Shown: piece by piece, positions 20,671-31,129 of the stretch | Layout: each line of letters begins with the position of its first letter | How positions within the stretch are numbered: the stretch's first letter is position 1 | Origin: Podarcis raffonei | Taxonomy: Eukaryota; Chordata; Lepidosauria; Squamata; Lacertidae | Reading direction: 5' to 3' | DNA length: 64,000 bases | Assembly (NCBI RefSeq): GCF_027172205.1 | Contig: NC_070606.1 | Coordinates: 101,966,534 to 102,030,533, forward strand | The notes under the pieces: model-generated | What the model saw: the letters and a program-made list of their open reading frames with translations, nothing else | Databases searched by the model: none | Told to the model about the DNA's origin: nothing | Translations under genes and position numbers: made by a program

Positions 20671-23600
20671 GTAAGTGGCCTTGTGGGGAGGGCTCTGCAG
20701 GGGAGTCCCTGGGGAATTGCCCCTCCAGTAGCAGGGAGAGGGGCTTCCTCTCTGTCTCTGGCCGCAAGGGGCCCTTCAGCAGAGTCGCCTGATTAGGGGA
20801 CCGTTTCCTTCCCCCTCCAATCCCCAAATTTCCTCTAGGCATTGCAGCTTGGCCACCCTGAGGGTTTAGCAATTGGGAAATGGAAAGCTGCCGTCAGGGG
20901 TGCCCCTGGCCTCCCCGCTGCTGTTGTTGGGGAGCCCTCTGTGGCCCCATCCCTTGAAAGGCTGCCGGAGACGTCCTGGTCAGGGCATGATGCCAGGGCA
21001 GAGCTCAGAAGCTGCCTCACCTGCCCGCCTGGCAGGGCTCCCTAGATTAGCCAGGACTCTGGATCCTAAGGGGGGGGCTCCATTCCCATGGAGCAAGACG
21101 CTCCTGACCGCCCCATTCAGGAGCCAAGGCGCTGCTGGGAGCACCCTCCTCTTCCCTCCCCCTCCCTTGGAGCTTCCCAGGGGCTGCTAGACTAGCTGGG
21201 CCCCCGGAAGGCCAGGTGGGCTCAGGTTGTTCTGAGGGTAGGCAAGGCACTGCTGCTTGGTGTGGCAAAAGGACCTGGCAGAGTTGGCAAGGGGGTGGGG
21301 GGAGAGAGACCCCCGCTGAGGGGAAGTGGGTCAGTGCAGGGTCCATTTTTAAGGGACTCAAAGGCACGGGGAATTTTAGGGGCCTCTTTCCAGCCAGAAG
21401 GCAGGACCAGTCAGTTGTGAGACCTCCCCAGGAATGGCTTCTTCCCTGACTAGCAAGGCCCGTTTTCTGCAGACCTGGGGAAGGAGGTGCCAGGATTTAT
21501 CCTCTTCATTTGGCACCTCTGGCAGCGCTCAGCACCCCCTTTCTGGCAGAGCAGAATTGGCACCTCTGGGAGCCTCTGCGTGGCTCCTTGGACTGCCCCA
21601 AGTTGAGCAAACAAGTTTCAGAAGAGTCCAGAAGGGCTGTCCTCTTTCCAAAGTCCCCCTGACACGTAGCCCCCCAAGGCTGCCGCCTGGCCCCCTCCCC
21701 TCCCTCCAGCCGCTGGGCTGACCTTTGGGAAGGATCAGCAAGATGACGTGGGGCCAAAGGGTGACCCTCGGCCACAGTCCCTCGGCGGGGGAGCTTCCAG
21801 CCCAGAGAGATGGGGGGTTCCTGCGTTTGGGTCTGCCCCTTAGGACAAGCGCTCTCTGGGGCCTGGAGATGCTGGCGGGGGGGGGGGCTTCCTTGCCCAG
21901 AGGGCACAAGGGCCTCTGCAGCCGCCCAGCCTCTCTGAATTAACACACACACACAGGCACGCCTGAAGGGGCCGTAATCGTAATGAGATTACCCTGCTGG
22001 GAATAGCTGCGAGGGCGGATCCTGCCTCTCCTGAACAGCAGCCAGAAGGGGCAAGGGGCCTGGCAGGCCCGACTTGGACTTGGCAGGAGCAGCAGTTGGA
22101 GTCAGGGAGGAAGAGGAAGAGAGATGGGGATTGCAGGTGGGGAGAGAAATGGAGGGGGCAGGAGGTCCCTTCTTCCGCCTGCCCAGCTCTCTCTTCCCTC
22201 TGTCTGGCAGGGGGGAGCCTTTCCCAGCTGACTTGAAACTGGGGGCTTGTTTGTTTGTTTGTTTGTTTCTATCCCTCCCTTTCCTCCCAGGAGCTCAAGG
22301 GGGCACAGATAGTTCTCCCCCTCCTTGTTTAATCCCTGCAAGGTAGGTTAGGCAGAGAGGCGCAGCGACTGGCTCAATGAGCCAGGTGGGGCTTCGAACG
22401 CTGGCCCCTCCCAGGTACTAGCCTGGCACTCTCAGCACGGCACCACGCTGGATGCCTCGGGCAGCCGGAGCCAGCGCTGTGGCCCTGTTCGGGTTGGCAG
22501 CATCAGGGGCAGAGGAGCTGCTCCAGAGAGTGGTCAGGAGAGAAGAAAAGAGCTTCTGCTCAGCCCCTTGGGGAGTGGGACCTGCAGCAAAGAGTCCTTG
22601 ACCCTGGCCAGCTGGGGGGGGGGTGGAGGGAGGGAGGGAGGGGGGTGTCATCCGATGAAAATAACCGCCTCTTGCCATGACACCTTCTGGGAGCAGCAAA
22701 CCCAGGGGAGGAGGGGCGCTGGGTGACTTCTCACGGACTGGGCTCTTGTGTGTCCCCCTCCTCAAAGAAAGAGCTAGAAGATCTCAGTTTCCTGGGAGGC
22801 AGCCTGGGACTTAGTCTGAAGCAGTGCCCCCCTTCTGGGGCAAAATGAAAGGGGCTGGCCCCATTGGGAGAGGTGGGCGCAGCGCCATCAAGTCTAGGGC
22901 GCAGGGAAATGGACAAGTGCCCAGAAAGTCCAGCAGCTCCCCTTGGCTCTGGAAGAGGAGACGGGTGAAAAGGAAGTTGAAGGGTTAATTCAAGAGGGTC
23001 AGATCTTTCCAAAATGCCTGGGGGTTATGGGGACCACAAGAGGACAGGCCTTTTTAGGGATTGTAGAATCCTGGAAGGGACCCCCCGGGGCCATTTGTCC
23101 CACCCCCTGCAAGGCAGCAGTCAAAACTAGGCGTCCCTGGCAGGCGGCCAGGCTCCCCAGCTGGACTGCTCTCTGCGGGGAGACAAGCCTGAGGGTTTGG
23201 GGGGGTCACAGCCAGGAGGTGCTGGAGCCCCCGGAGAAAGAGAGAGGGAGGGAGGGAGGGACATGATGTTGGGGATCAGTTTTCCCGGATGGGAGCTTCC
23301 GCTGACCCAGCCGCTGGCCTGCTGCCTTCTCCCTTTCAGGCCCCTGCCTGAGATCTGTTCCTCGGTGTCCCGCCTGCAGGGCCGGCGTTCCTACGCAACG
23401 GAAGTGGATGAGGTGAGAGCCTGTGGAATTCACTGCCACAAGAGACCCATGCAGGGAGGGGCAGAGAGATGGGGATACTGGGCCGCTCTTGGCTTCTAGA
23501 GGGTCTTCCTCCAGCTTCCTGGCTGGGGTGGGAGCTGGGAGGCAGCTCAGTGGCCTTTTCTGGTGGGGGCGGGGGCTCTTGTGGGGTGAGGGGCTTCCTC

Positions 23601-26600
23601 CCGGGGTGCCCCCTTGTGGCCAGCAGCAACACTGATCTTTCTGGGCTGTTTCCTGGAGGAACCTGAGCTGTCCACCCTGAGATCATAGAATTGCAGAGCT
23701 GGAAGGGACCCCAGGGTCATCTAGTCCCACCCCCCGCAAAGCAGGAATCTCAGCTGAAGCATCCAGGACAGACCTCCAGGGAAGGAGAGTCCACCACTCT
23801 CCTCTTGTGGAAATCGGTTCCGCTGTCAAACGGCTCTCACCATCAGGAAACTCTTCCATGGAGCCAGCCTGGGCTTCCTGGTTCACCTGGGGAAATTCCC
23901 CCCAGCACTGTTTCCTTGGTGGGGCTGCTGGCATTTCTGGGGGTGTCTGAAGACCCCAAAGGTTTGCTAGCAGGAGTCCTGATCTGGAGGGTTCTGGGTG
24001 CCCCCCCAGGTTGTAGGACCCCCTTTTCATGAGAGGGGGGTGGAGGTGGGTCTGCTCCTCCCTGGGGGGTCTCCAACGTCCCCTTTTGTGCTTCAGATTG
24101 GCGAGAGGCCCGTCCTCATCACTGGCTGTGATTCTGGCTTTGGCTTCGCCCTGGCCAAACACCTGCATGAGCGAGGATTCATCATCTATGCCGGCTGCCT
24201 GCTCAAGGTAAGGGGGGGGGAGCTGGGGGGGAGGAAGGGAAGCCGAAGCCGCCAAGCCCCTCCTGGGCAGACCCCCCTCCAGCTGTGCCTCCAAGCTGCC
24301 AGCTGCTCTCTCCCAGGGGGCCCTGGAGGGGCCCTGTCTCTCCAAAACCCAAACAGAGGGAGCCTGTGGGTGTGGGCAGGAGAAGGTGTGGGGCAGCAGG
24401 CGGCCTGGGGGAAGGTTAGTTAAAGGCAGCTGGTCCCCCTTGGGGACCCCTCTCCAAAGCCCCCTGCCTGGCCCAGGAGGGATGTGGGGCTCCCCCTGCT
24501 GGCCACACTGTCAAACGGCAGCCAGAGATGCTCTTCCCTTGCAGGAGAATCCCAGTTACAGAAAGGTAGCCGTGTTGGTCTGCCATGGTCAAAACAAAAA
24601 ATTTTTTCCCTTCCAGTAGCACCTTAAAGACCAACTAAGTTAGTTCTTGGTATGAGCTTTCGTGTGCATGCACACTTCTTCAGATACACTGAAACAGAAG
24701 TTGCCAGATCCTTCTATATAGTGAGAAGGTGGGGAGGGGTATTACTCAGAACGGTGGTGGGAATGGGTGATTGGCAGATAGCTGTGATGAGCCTGTTGAC
24801 GACTCTTAACGACTGCAATAGGTCTTACAGGAAAAAGCAAGGGGTGAGAAGGTGAAAAATGGCTTTGTATAATGTCATGTATAATGAGATAAGAATCCAA
24901 TGTCTTTGTTCAGACCAGGTCTCTCCATGGTTTTAAGTTTGGTAATGAGTTGCAATTCAGCAGCTTCTCTTTCCAGTCTATTTCTGAAATTCCTTTGTAG
25001 TAAAACAGCTACTTTGAGATCTTGTATAGAATGTCCTGGGAGATTGAAGTGTTCTCCTACTGGTTTCTCTGTCTTGTGATTCTTGATGTCCGATTTATGT
25101 CCGTTTATTCTTTGGCGTAAGGTTTGACCTGTTTGTCCAATATAGAGAGCTGAAGGACACTGTTGGCATTTGATGGCATATACAATGTTAGATGATGAGC
25201 AATTAAATAGTCCCGAGATGGTATGTGTGATGTTGTTGGGGCCAGTAATGGTGTTGTCCGGGTGTATGTGGCAGCAAAGTTGGCATCTGGGTTTATTGCA
25301 GGCTCTGGTGCCAGTGTCCGTGTTACGTCTGGTTGTAGTATTATTGTGGGTTAGGAGTTGTTTAAGATTGGGTGGCTGTCTGTAGGCAATGAAAGGAGAA
25401 TCCCAGTCATCCTTACCATTTTCAAGGGCCCAAAATAGTTGGGGGGGGGCAAAGCCTTTTCATGAGTGCCTGGCCCCCACCTGCTGGTTCTGGCAGCCCT
25501 TCCCCTGGCTGGGAGACCCAAGACAGCCGGCTGCAGCTCTTGCCTGCCCCCTGGTGGCAAGACAAAATGCCTCCTCCGCCAAATTGGTGTGGTGAAAGTC
25601 TGGCAAACGGTACTTTTGGTGAAATAAAACCATAAAATTGGCACAAAGTCTCCTTTGCAATGGAATGGCACAGTTTCCTTCTGCTCATGGCTAAAAATGA
25701 AGAGAGAGAACTCCCCTCACTGTACAAAACTTTTTGGTTAACAGACGCTGGTCTGTGACCGTATTAATAAATTCATTCATTTTTGGTTAACACAAACTGT
25801 TTTGTCTCCTTCGCTCCATGCAAACTGCCAGGGAGAAGATTCCCTCGTGTTATTTGGCCGCTGTTCTGCACACATTGCCTAAACACCAGCTTCTGGGTTC
25901 AGGGTGGGATATTTCAATATTTAGCTGTGTGACATTGTTGCATGCTGAAAGGATGTCAAAAGAAATCAATAAGCAAACAAATGCCCCCCCCCCGCTCTTC
26001 CTTAGGAGCAGGGAAGGGGCGGCTCCAAGGATCTGGACGCCATGAAGAGTGACCGGATGAGGACCGTCCAGCTCAACGTCTGCGACAGTGAAGATGTCAG
26101 CCGGGCCGTGGACTACATGACCTCCACTCTGAAGATGCCAGAAAAGGGTAGGTGGGGGTCTGGCATGAGATCAGCCAAGGAAGGGGGTCCGGCAGCCCTT
26201 GGCTCCGCACGTGGCCCCCCATCTCCCCAGCCTCCTTCTCTGGGGGGACCTTGTGGGACTGTGCAGGTCTGAGGCATTGGCTGGGCCTGGCAAAGACGCC
26301 AGAGGCAGGAAGACGCCCTCAGAAGCCTTCCAGCCCCCTCCTGCCTGAGGGCTCCCCTGGTGCAGCGGGGCTTGTGAGGCAGTCGTGAGGAAGCCCCGCT
26401 TGGCTGTGCTTGAGGCTTGGAGCCCCGTTCATTGCTCCCCCTCGGGGCACACAAATGCAATTACAGACGGGGTCATGCGATGACTGACGTCTCGCGGGTC
26501 TTCTTCCTTCAGGGCTGTGGGGCCTGGTCAACAATGCTGGGATCTCGACCTTTGGGGAGGTGGAGTTCACCAGCATGGACACCTACAAGGAGGTGGCGGA

Positions 26601-27501
26601 GGTGAACCTATGGGGAACGATCCGCACCACCAAGGCCTTCTTGCCTCTCATCCGCAGGGCCAAAGGTGAGTGAGACGGTGGGGCTCCCCATAGCCATAGG
26701 TCAGGGGTCCGGACCTGTTGCAGGCTCTGCCTCCACCATCCCTAACCACTGGGCATGCTGGCTGCTGGGCAGGGTGTGTCAGGAACCCTGCATCATCCGG
26801 GGGGGGTGCTACGTGAAGGGAGGCCTTTGGGGTTGGTGGGTCTTTGGGAGAGGAGGGGGGCTGCGTCAGGGAGCTTTGCCCAGCAGCCACCGTGAGTCGG
26901 GGTCTTCCACCCCACAAGCACCTGGGGAAGGGGCCTGTGGCCAGAGGAGGGGCTTGTTGGGGGCCCCCTGAGGCGGCCCCTGCCCCTTGCTCTTCAGCCC
27001 CTTCAGGGTCCCCTGCCGCTTCCCCCGCCAGGCCGCGTGGTGAACATCAGCAGCATGATGGGGCGCATGGCCAACCCGGCGCGCTCCCCCTACTGCATCA
27101 CCAAGTTTGGGGTGGAGGCCTTCTCCGACTGCCTGCGCTACGAGATGCGCCCGCACGACGTCAAGGTCTGCATCGTGGAGCCGGGCAACTTCATTGCGGG
27201 CACCAGCCTCTACAGCCCCGAGCGCATCCAGGCCATCGCCGACAAGATGTGGGACGAGCTGCCCGAGATCGTGCGCCGCGACTATGGGCGCAAGTACTTT
27301 GACGAGCAGATCGCCAAGATGGAGTCGTACTGCAACAGCGGCTCCTCGGACACGTCGCCCGTCATCGACAGCATCGCCCACGCCCTGACCTCCTCCACCC
27401 CTTACACCCGCTACCACCCCATGGACTACTACTGGTGGCTGCGCATGCAGGTCATGACCCACATGCCGGCCGCCATCTCGGACCGACTCTACATCTACTG
27501 A
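20576..27501 (+). CDS. BDH1: BDH1, D-3-hydroxybutyrate dehydrogenase, mitochondrial
   Basis: Six coding exons join in frame with GT-AG junctions: 20576-20670, 23340-23412, 24097-24207, 26006-26147, 26513-26665 and 27032-27501. They give 347 aa (human 343) and a TGA stop. The enzyme interconverts acetoacetate and D-3-hydroxybutyrate with NAD(H) at the inner mitochondrial membrane, the ketone-body step, and in mammals needs phosphatidylcholine. Residues 1-50 are rich in Arg, Ser and Ala with few acids and contain RRSYA, a likely presequence cleavage region. TGCDSGFG (65-72) is the cofactor loop, NNAG is at 147-150, and the tetrad is N172, S199, Y212 and K216. The C-terminal [13 protein letters not shown] matches the lipid-binding region of mammalian BDH1 closely. 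The gene lies head to head with its paralogue and upstream of DLG1 on the same strand, as in human. Confidence 0.97.
22265..22450 (-). mobile_element. SINE fragment of MIR/CORE-like layout, inverted
   Basis: The plus strand holds CCTGCAAGGTAGGTTAGGCA, GACTGGCTCAATGAGCCAGG, TCGAACGCTGGCCCCTCCCA and CAGCACGGCACCACGCTGG. That order is typical of a widespread amniote SINE tail, but orientation and family are uncertain. A (GTTT)n run at 22247-22267 borders it. It lies in BDH1 intron 1. Confidence 0.45.
23063..23135 (-). mobile_element. CR1/SINE 3' end fragment, inverted
   Basis: GTAGAATCCTGGAAGGGACC followed by CCACCCCCTGCAAGGCAGCA is an inverted copy of the shared CR1/SINE end. It lies in BDH1 intron 1, about 200 bp before coding exon 2. 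Confidence 0.55.
23340..23412 (+). CDS. BDH1: BDH1 coding exon 2: end of the presequence
   Basis: Encodes residues 32-56, ending [11 protein letters not shown], which corresponds to GRRTYAS in human BDH1. It has a CCTTTCAG acceptor and GTGAGA donor and ends in phase 0. The paralogue has no equivalent of this exon. Confidence 0.88.
23683..23870 (-). mobile_element. CR1 LINE 3' end, inverted
   Basis: Reads ATCATAGAATTGCAGAGCTG, GGTCATCTAGTCCCACCC, TCTCAGCTGAAGCATCCAGG, GGAAGGAGAGTCCACCACTC and GCTGTCAAACGGCTCTCACC, the inverted CR1 end seen in longer form at 49.8 kb. It lies in BDH1 intron 2. Confidence 0.75.
24097..24207 (+). CDS. BDH1: BDH1 coding exon 3: Rossmann beta1-alpha1
   Basis: 111 nt encoding residues 57-93, [16 protein letters not shown] to AGCLLK, phase 0 at both ends. 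It contains the NAD-binding glycine loop. Confidence 0.97.
24557..25393 (-). mobile_element. Penelope-like element, 3' part with GIY-YIG endonuclease domain
   Basis: An 837-bp insertion in BDH1 intron 3, flanked by a perfect 14-bp target repeat aggagaatcccagt at 24543-24556 and 25394-25407. On the minus strand it encodes a Cys-rich stretch (CNKPRCQLC), then [29 protein letters not shown] and [14 protein letters not shown]. That is the C-terminal GIY-YIG nuclease domain of Penelope-like retroelements, with the Tyr/Ile-Gly and Arg/His positions visible. The reverse-transcriptase part is missing (5' truncated). The 3' tail contains GCTCATACCAAGAACTAAC and CACGGCTACCTTTCTG-type sequence. Confidence 0.85.
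26006..26147 (+). CDS. BDH1: BDH1 coding exon 4
   Basis: 142 nt encoding residues 94-140, with [10 protein letters not shown] matching human [10 protein letters not shown]. It ends in phase 1 at a GTAGGT donor. The long intron before it carries the Penelope-like insertion. Confidence 0.95.
26513..26665 (+). CDS. BDH1: BDH1 coding exon 5: NNAG and NLWG motifs
   Basis: 153 nt encoding residues 141-191, [12 protein letters not shown] and AEVNLWGTI, with the catalytic Asn. The donor is GTGAGT. Confidence 0.97.
26700..26780. repeat. Fragment of a hAT-like MITE
   Basis: ACCATCCCTAACCACTGGGC followed by ATGCTGGCTGCTGGGC matches one arm of a common palindromic reptile hAT-type element. A second piece is at 44885-44965. 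It lies in BDH1 intron 5. Confidence 0.35.
27032..27501 (+). CDS. BDH1: BDH1 last coding exon: catalytic Ser-Tyr-Lys and C-terminus
   Basis: 470 nt encoding residues 192-347, with [11 protein letters not shown] and [13 protein letters not shown], ending SDRLYIY and TGA. It follows a CCGCCAG acceptor. Confidence 0.97.
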
Positions 27502-28640
27502 GCGGGGGGGGAGGGGGGACCCCTGCACCCCCCACCGCCGCCATGTCCACCTCCAGGAAGGGAAACTAATGCTAAGGGTTACCCTGTACAAATTTCTCCG
27601 TAGTCGCTTGTCTAGTTGAGGTCCAAGTACTGTATTTTTAGGGCTAAGCTGTTGTTAATTTAAGCGTTTGAGGCCCCCTTATTCCTTGCATGGTGTGTCT
27701 CCAACCAGTGCTATTTATTTCCAAGAGTCCCATTTCTCCCCTGCCCATCTCAGCTGCTTTGGTCAGAGTCCCTGCTGCATCGACAGCTGCCCTCCCTTGG
27801 GAGCCCCCCCTTGAGTGGCAGGCGGGGGGGGGGACCCTGTGCCCCTGGCTCCTTCCACCCAGCGCCCAGAAGCCCTAGAGCCCCTCCCTCTGGGCTGGAG
27901 CTGGGGCTCCAAAGAAGCCATTGGGGCTCCTCCGGCCTTGCCTGCCTTTTGCACACTCCTTCCGGGGGGCGACTCTGTGGACCAGAAACACAAACACTCC
28001 CCCCCCCCCACTAGGCAGGCTCATTCCCATGCACTCCTGCGAGCAAGCGAGCGATGTTCTCCTGAGCCGGGCACTTTGAACAGGGGCCGCGGAGGCAGGG
28101 TGGGGGGAGCTTCTGGGGAGCCCCCGTCCCCTCAGTTTGGGCAGCCAGGTGCTCCTAAAGGGCAAGGAGGGTCCCTTGGGCTGGGCAGGGAATTTTTAGA
28201 GGACTTTTTAGAAGTTCAAGCTCTTTCCGGCATGAGGGGGGGGTGCCTGCCCCCTTTGCTCCCCAGGGCCAACTGCGCTCACAGGGCACTGCAGCAATAA
28301 GTGGCTCTCGCTGTCGGTAGCGCACACCAAGGAGCCACAGGCTAGCCATGCCCCCCCCCCAGCCACTGAGCGAGGACTGGGGGGGGGGCCTCTGGAAAGG
28401 GAACAAGCCCTGCAAAGCAGGACGGCAGAGTCTCTGCTCCACTGCAGTTTTAGGAACACACTTTTGTACAAAAAAGCCACGTGGAGATATTTTTGTGATG
28501 CTTCAGAGGCGAACAAAACTGTCACTGGAAGCTGATGAAAAGTGTTTGTGAAAGTGGGGGGCAGGGGGGGCCTGCACTTCTGTAACGGGGGAGGGGGAGT
28601 CTGTGATCAAATATCCTCTGCCTTGATTAACATTAAACAA
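27502..28640 (+). other. BDH1: Probable BDH1 3' UTR
   Basis: Non-coding sequence after the BDH1 stop. The nearest hexamer I see on the plus strand is ATTAAA at 28632-28637, giving a 3' UTR of about 1.1 kb. This end is a guess, and no strong downstream GU-rich element decides it. Confidence 0.35.
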
Positions 28641-29095
28641 CAGTGACAAGGAAGACGCTGCCAGACTCCTTCCTTCCTCTCTCTCTTTCTGGGTGGCAGG
28701 CAAATATAGACGTCGTCTTCTTTACAATCCCTCGTGTATTTGATAGAAGTAACATCAACTTTGTTCCGGTAAACTCGGCGTTTCTTCCCACAGACGAACT
28801 TAATCATTGAGCTGCACAATGAAGTAGTAAAGAAGCAATCGCTTAGAAAACAGGACAAATCTGTGCCTGTATTAATATTTCCCTTGAAGGAAGGCTAACA
28901 AATAGAATGATGAAGAGCCTCTCTCTGTTCTTCCCTTGGGAAAGAGAAGTGGAGATTGTAAAGCACAGGACGACGTCTAGATTTGTCTGCTTGTCTGTCC
29001 TCCTTATCGCGGAGCACTTGTCCGTGGTGAGATATTTTTCTGTAACTTCGCATTGTGCTATTATATCACCGCCCTCTGTGCTGCCTGTTGAAGCA
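28600..29095. other. Low-repeat, AT-moderate block between BDH1 and DLG1
   Basis: Unlike the flanks, this stretch is free of G/C runs and of any repeat I can name, and it has no credible coding frame. It could hold a conserved non-coding element or the end of the BDH1 transcript. Sequence alone does not show which. Confidence 0.3.
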
Positions 29096-29751
29096 TCTGG
29101 CTGGGGCTGAGGCCCCCCCCCCATGTTAGGCAGCCAGTCTCTTCAGCAATGGGGGCCACCAGGGGGTTCTCTTGGCCATGCCTCGCCAGAGCTGCCACAG
29201 GGCATTGTGGGGAGCCTGTCTGGCGGGTTTGGGGGGTGGAGAATAGGGTTGGTGCTTGGGGGGGGGGTCCTTTAGGCCACAGGAGGGGGCTCCTCCCAAT
29301 GTATGAAGCAGAGATAGGGACCCCCTTTCAAGAAAGTGTTTTCTTGTGAGGCCTGGCAGGGCTGGCCGGCAGCTGCTCCCCACCTCCCTTTCCCCCGCAT
29401 TCCCCTGGGCATGGTGACCCTGGAGGGTCTCTGCTGTGGCATCTGCTTGCTGTGCCGGGTGCCAAACGCCTCCCTCCTCCTGGCTGGGTCAGGGGCTGCC
29501 TGCCAAAGCTGGGCCAGGAGTGCAAGAAGAGCCCATGAGAGAAGCTGCCCCTTCATCGCAGGCCAAGGGCAGCTTTTTAGGGGGGAAATGGCCCGGGGGG
29601 GGCAAGGCAAGGAGGTGCTAGCAGCCCTAGAGCCCGAGGTGAAAGGCAAAAGCCTCCCCAGTTCATCCTTGCCGCTGCCCCTCCCAGCTGCACAGCCCCC
29701 AGCCTCATGGCAGGATGGCATGGAAGGGCAGCACCTCCCACTCCAGCTTCA

Positions 29752-30200
29752 TTTTTTTTTAAAAAATAATAATTTTTATTAAAGAATTTTTTTATAACCA
29801 CAAAAACATAACAATACACCACAATAAACACAACAAACAAACAAACAAAAACAAAAAACAAGTATAATTTCAGATCTTATTTTCTTATACCTTTCTTCTC
29901 CGACTTCCTCATGCCTCCCTTTTCTGTATTCCAATTTCTAATCAATTATTCAGCAAATCTTCCCTTATTTTAATTTAATTTAATCTTCCTTATTCTCCTT
30001 ATCTTATCCATTACTAATAGTAACCATTTATTTTCTAATCCAACATCATTCTAACTTTCATTAATTTTGTAATATTTCTTTAAATAGTCCTTAAATTTTT
30101 TCCATTCTTCTTCCGCTGCTTCTCTTCCCTGGTTTTGGATTCTGCTCGTCATTTCTGCTAGACCCATGTAGTCAATCACCTTCATCTGCCATTCTTCCAG
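29752..30200 (-). mobile_element. L1 LINE 3' end, 5'-truncated, with target-site repeats
   Basis: A 449-bp insertion starts on the plus strand with a T-rich tail and is flanked by a perfect 17-bp repeat ctcccactccagcttca (29735-29751 and 30201-30217). On the minus strand it encodes the last 49 or so ORF2 residues (WQMKVIDYMGLAEM to YYKINES and stop) and the 3' UTR. It is the same family as the copies at 36.1, 41.0 and 52.2 kb. Confidence 0.93.
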
Positions 30201-30359
30201 CTCCCACTCCAGCTTCAGGCCAGGAACCCCCCATGCATCTTCTTGCCCCCCACTGCTCTTCACTGGCCAGCTGTTTCTCAGGTCTGCTCTCCTCCCCCCC
30301 CCCCAGACTGAAGGCCAAGTCATCCTTCTGGGTGGACCAGGCCCTGGGGGTGGGGGGTG

Positions 30360-30440
30360 CCGTAGAATCAGAGTTGTAGGGCTGGAAGGGTCGCCAATTG
30401 TCGTCTGGTCCAAGTCTATGTCATGCAGGCAACGATCCCT
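30360..30440 (-). mobile_element. CR1/SINE 3' end fragment, inverted
   Basis: GTAGAATCAGAGTTGTAGGG then CTGGAAGGGTCGCC and GTCGTCTGGTCCAAG form a diverged inverted copy of the shared CR1/SINE end. Confidence 0.45.
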
Positions 30441-30837
30441 TGCCTGTTTCACGAAGGGCAGGCCTTGTCTGCCTTCGCTGGATGGCTTGCCAGGAAAATG
30501 CTCTTGGAAATTTTCCTGGTGGAAAGTTCCTTCCTGGTGGGGAAAAGGGATGCGCAGGAAACAGCTGCTTTGTGCCACCCAACAACCCGCAATTCCTGTC
30601 CAAATCGGTGAGAAAAGTTAGACACGAAACAGGGCAACTTTGCCAGAGCAGCCTCCCATCACCAGGAGGCCAGAAATATTTCAGCAGCTAGGACCGGCCG
30701 GCAGAGAAGCCTTGCCCTGTGCCTCAGTCCTGATAGCAGCCTCAGAGGAGCTGAGCCCCCTCTGCTCCCCAAGACCAGCCTTACGGGAAGTCTTAACCTT
30801 GCTGGGGAGAGCGGCAGCAGCCACTGGGCACCGATAG

Positions 30838-30960
30838 TATTTATTATTTATTTATTATGTATTCAGTTTATATACTGCTCTTTATCCAAAAATCCCAGAG
30901 CAGTGTACAGCACAAAAACATAATTTATATAGCATAAGAATAAGAATGGGGAAAAAAACA
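30838..30960. repeat. AT-rich LINE or SINE tail
   Basis: A (TTTA)n-like tract followed by TATACTGCTCTTTATCC and CAGAGCAGTGTACAGCAC is typical of the 3' end of a reptile LINE or SINE read in reverse. A similar tail is at 60610-60720. Confidence 0.4.
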
Positions 30961-30974
30961 ATCAGAGAAAAAAT

Positions 30975-31110
30975 CATGTGTATCTGAAGATGTATGCATG
31001 AAAACTCATACCAAGAACAAACTTAGTTGGTCTCTAAGGTGCTACTAGACATTTTTTTATATATATTTCTACTGTGTCAGACCAACACGGCCACCTACCT
31101 GAATCTAGAA
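30975..31110 (+). mobile_element. 3' tail of a Penelope-like element or a derived SINE-like repeat
   Basis: GTATCTGAAGATGTATGCAT, AAACTCATACCAAGAACAAA, TTAGTTGGTCTCTAAGGTGC and GACCAACACGGCCACCTACC match in order the reverse complement of the 3' end of the Penelope-like insertion at 24557-24720. Only the non-coding tail is present here, on the opposite strand. Confidence 0.7.
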
Positions 31111-31129
31111 AAAAATCATAATAGTCTCT

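Noticed and set aside
26866-27591. 241-codon minus-strand frame
   Set aside because: Antisense shadow of the last BDH1 exon, whose GC-rich codons leave the other strand open.
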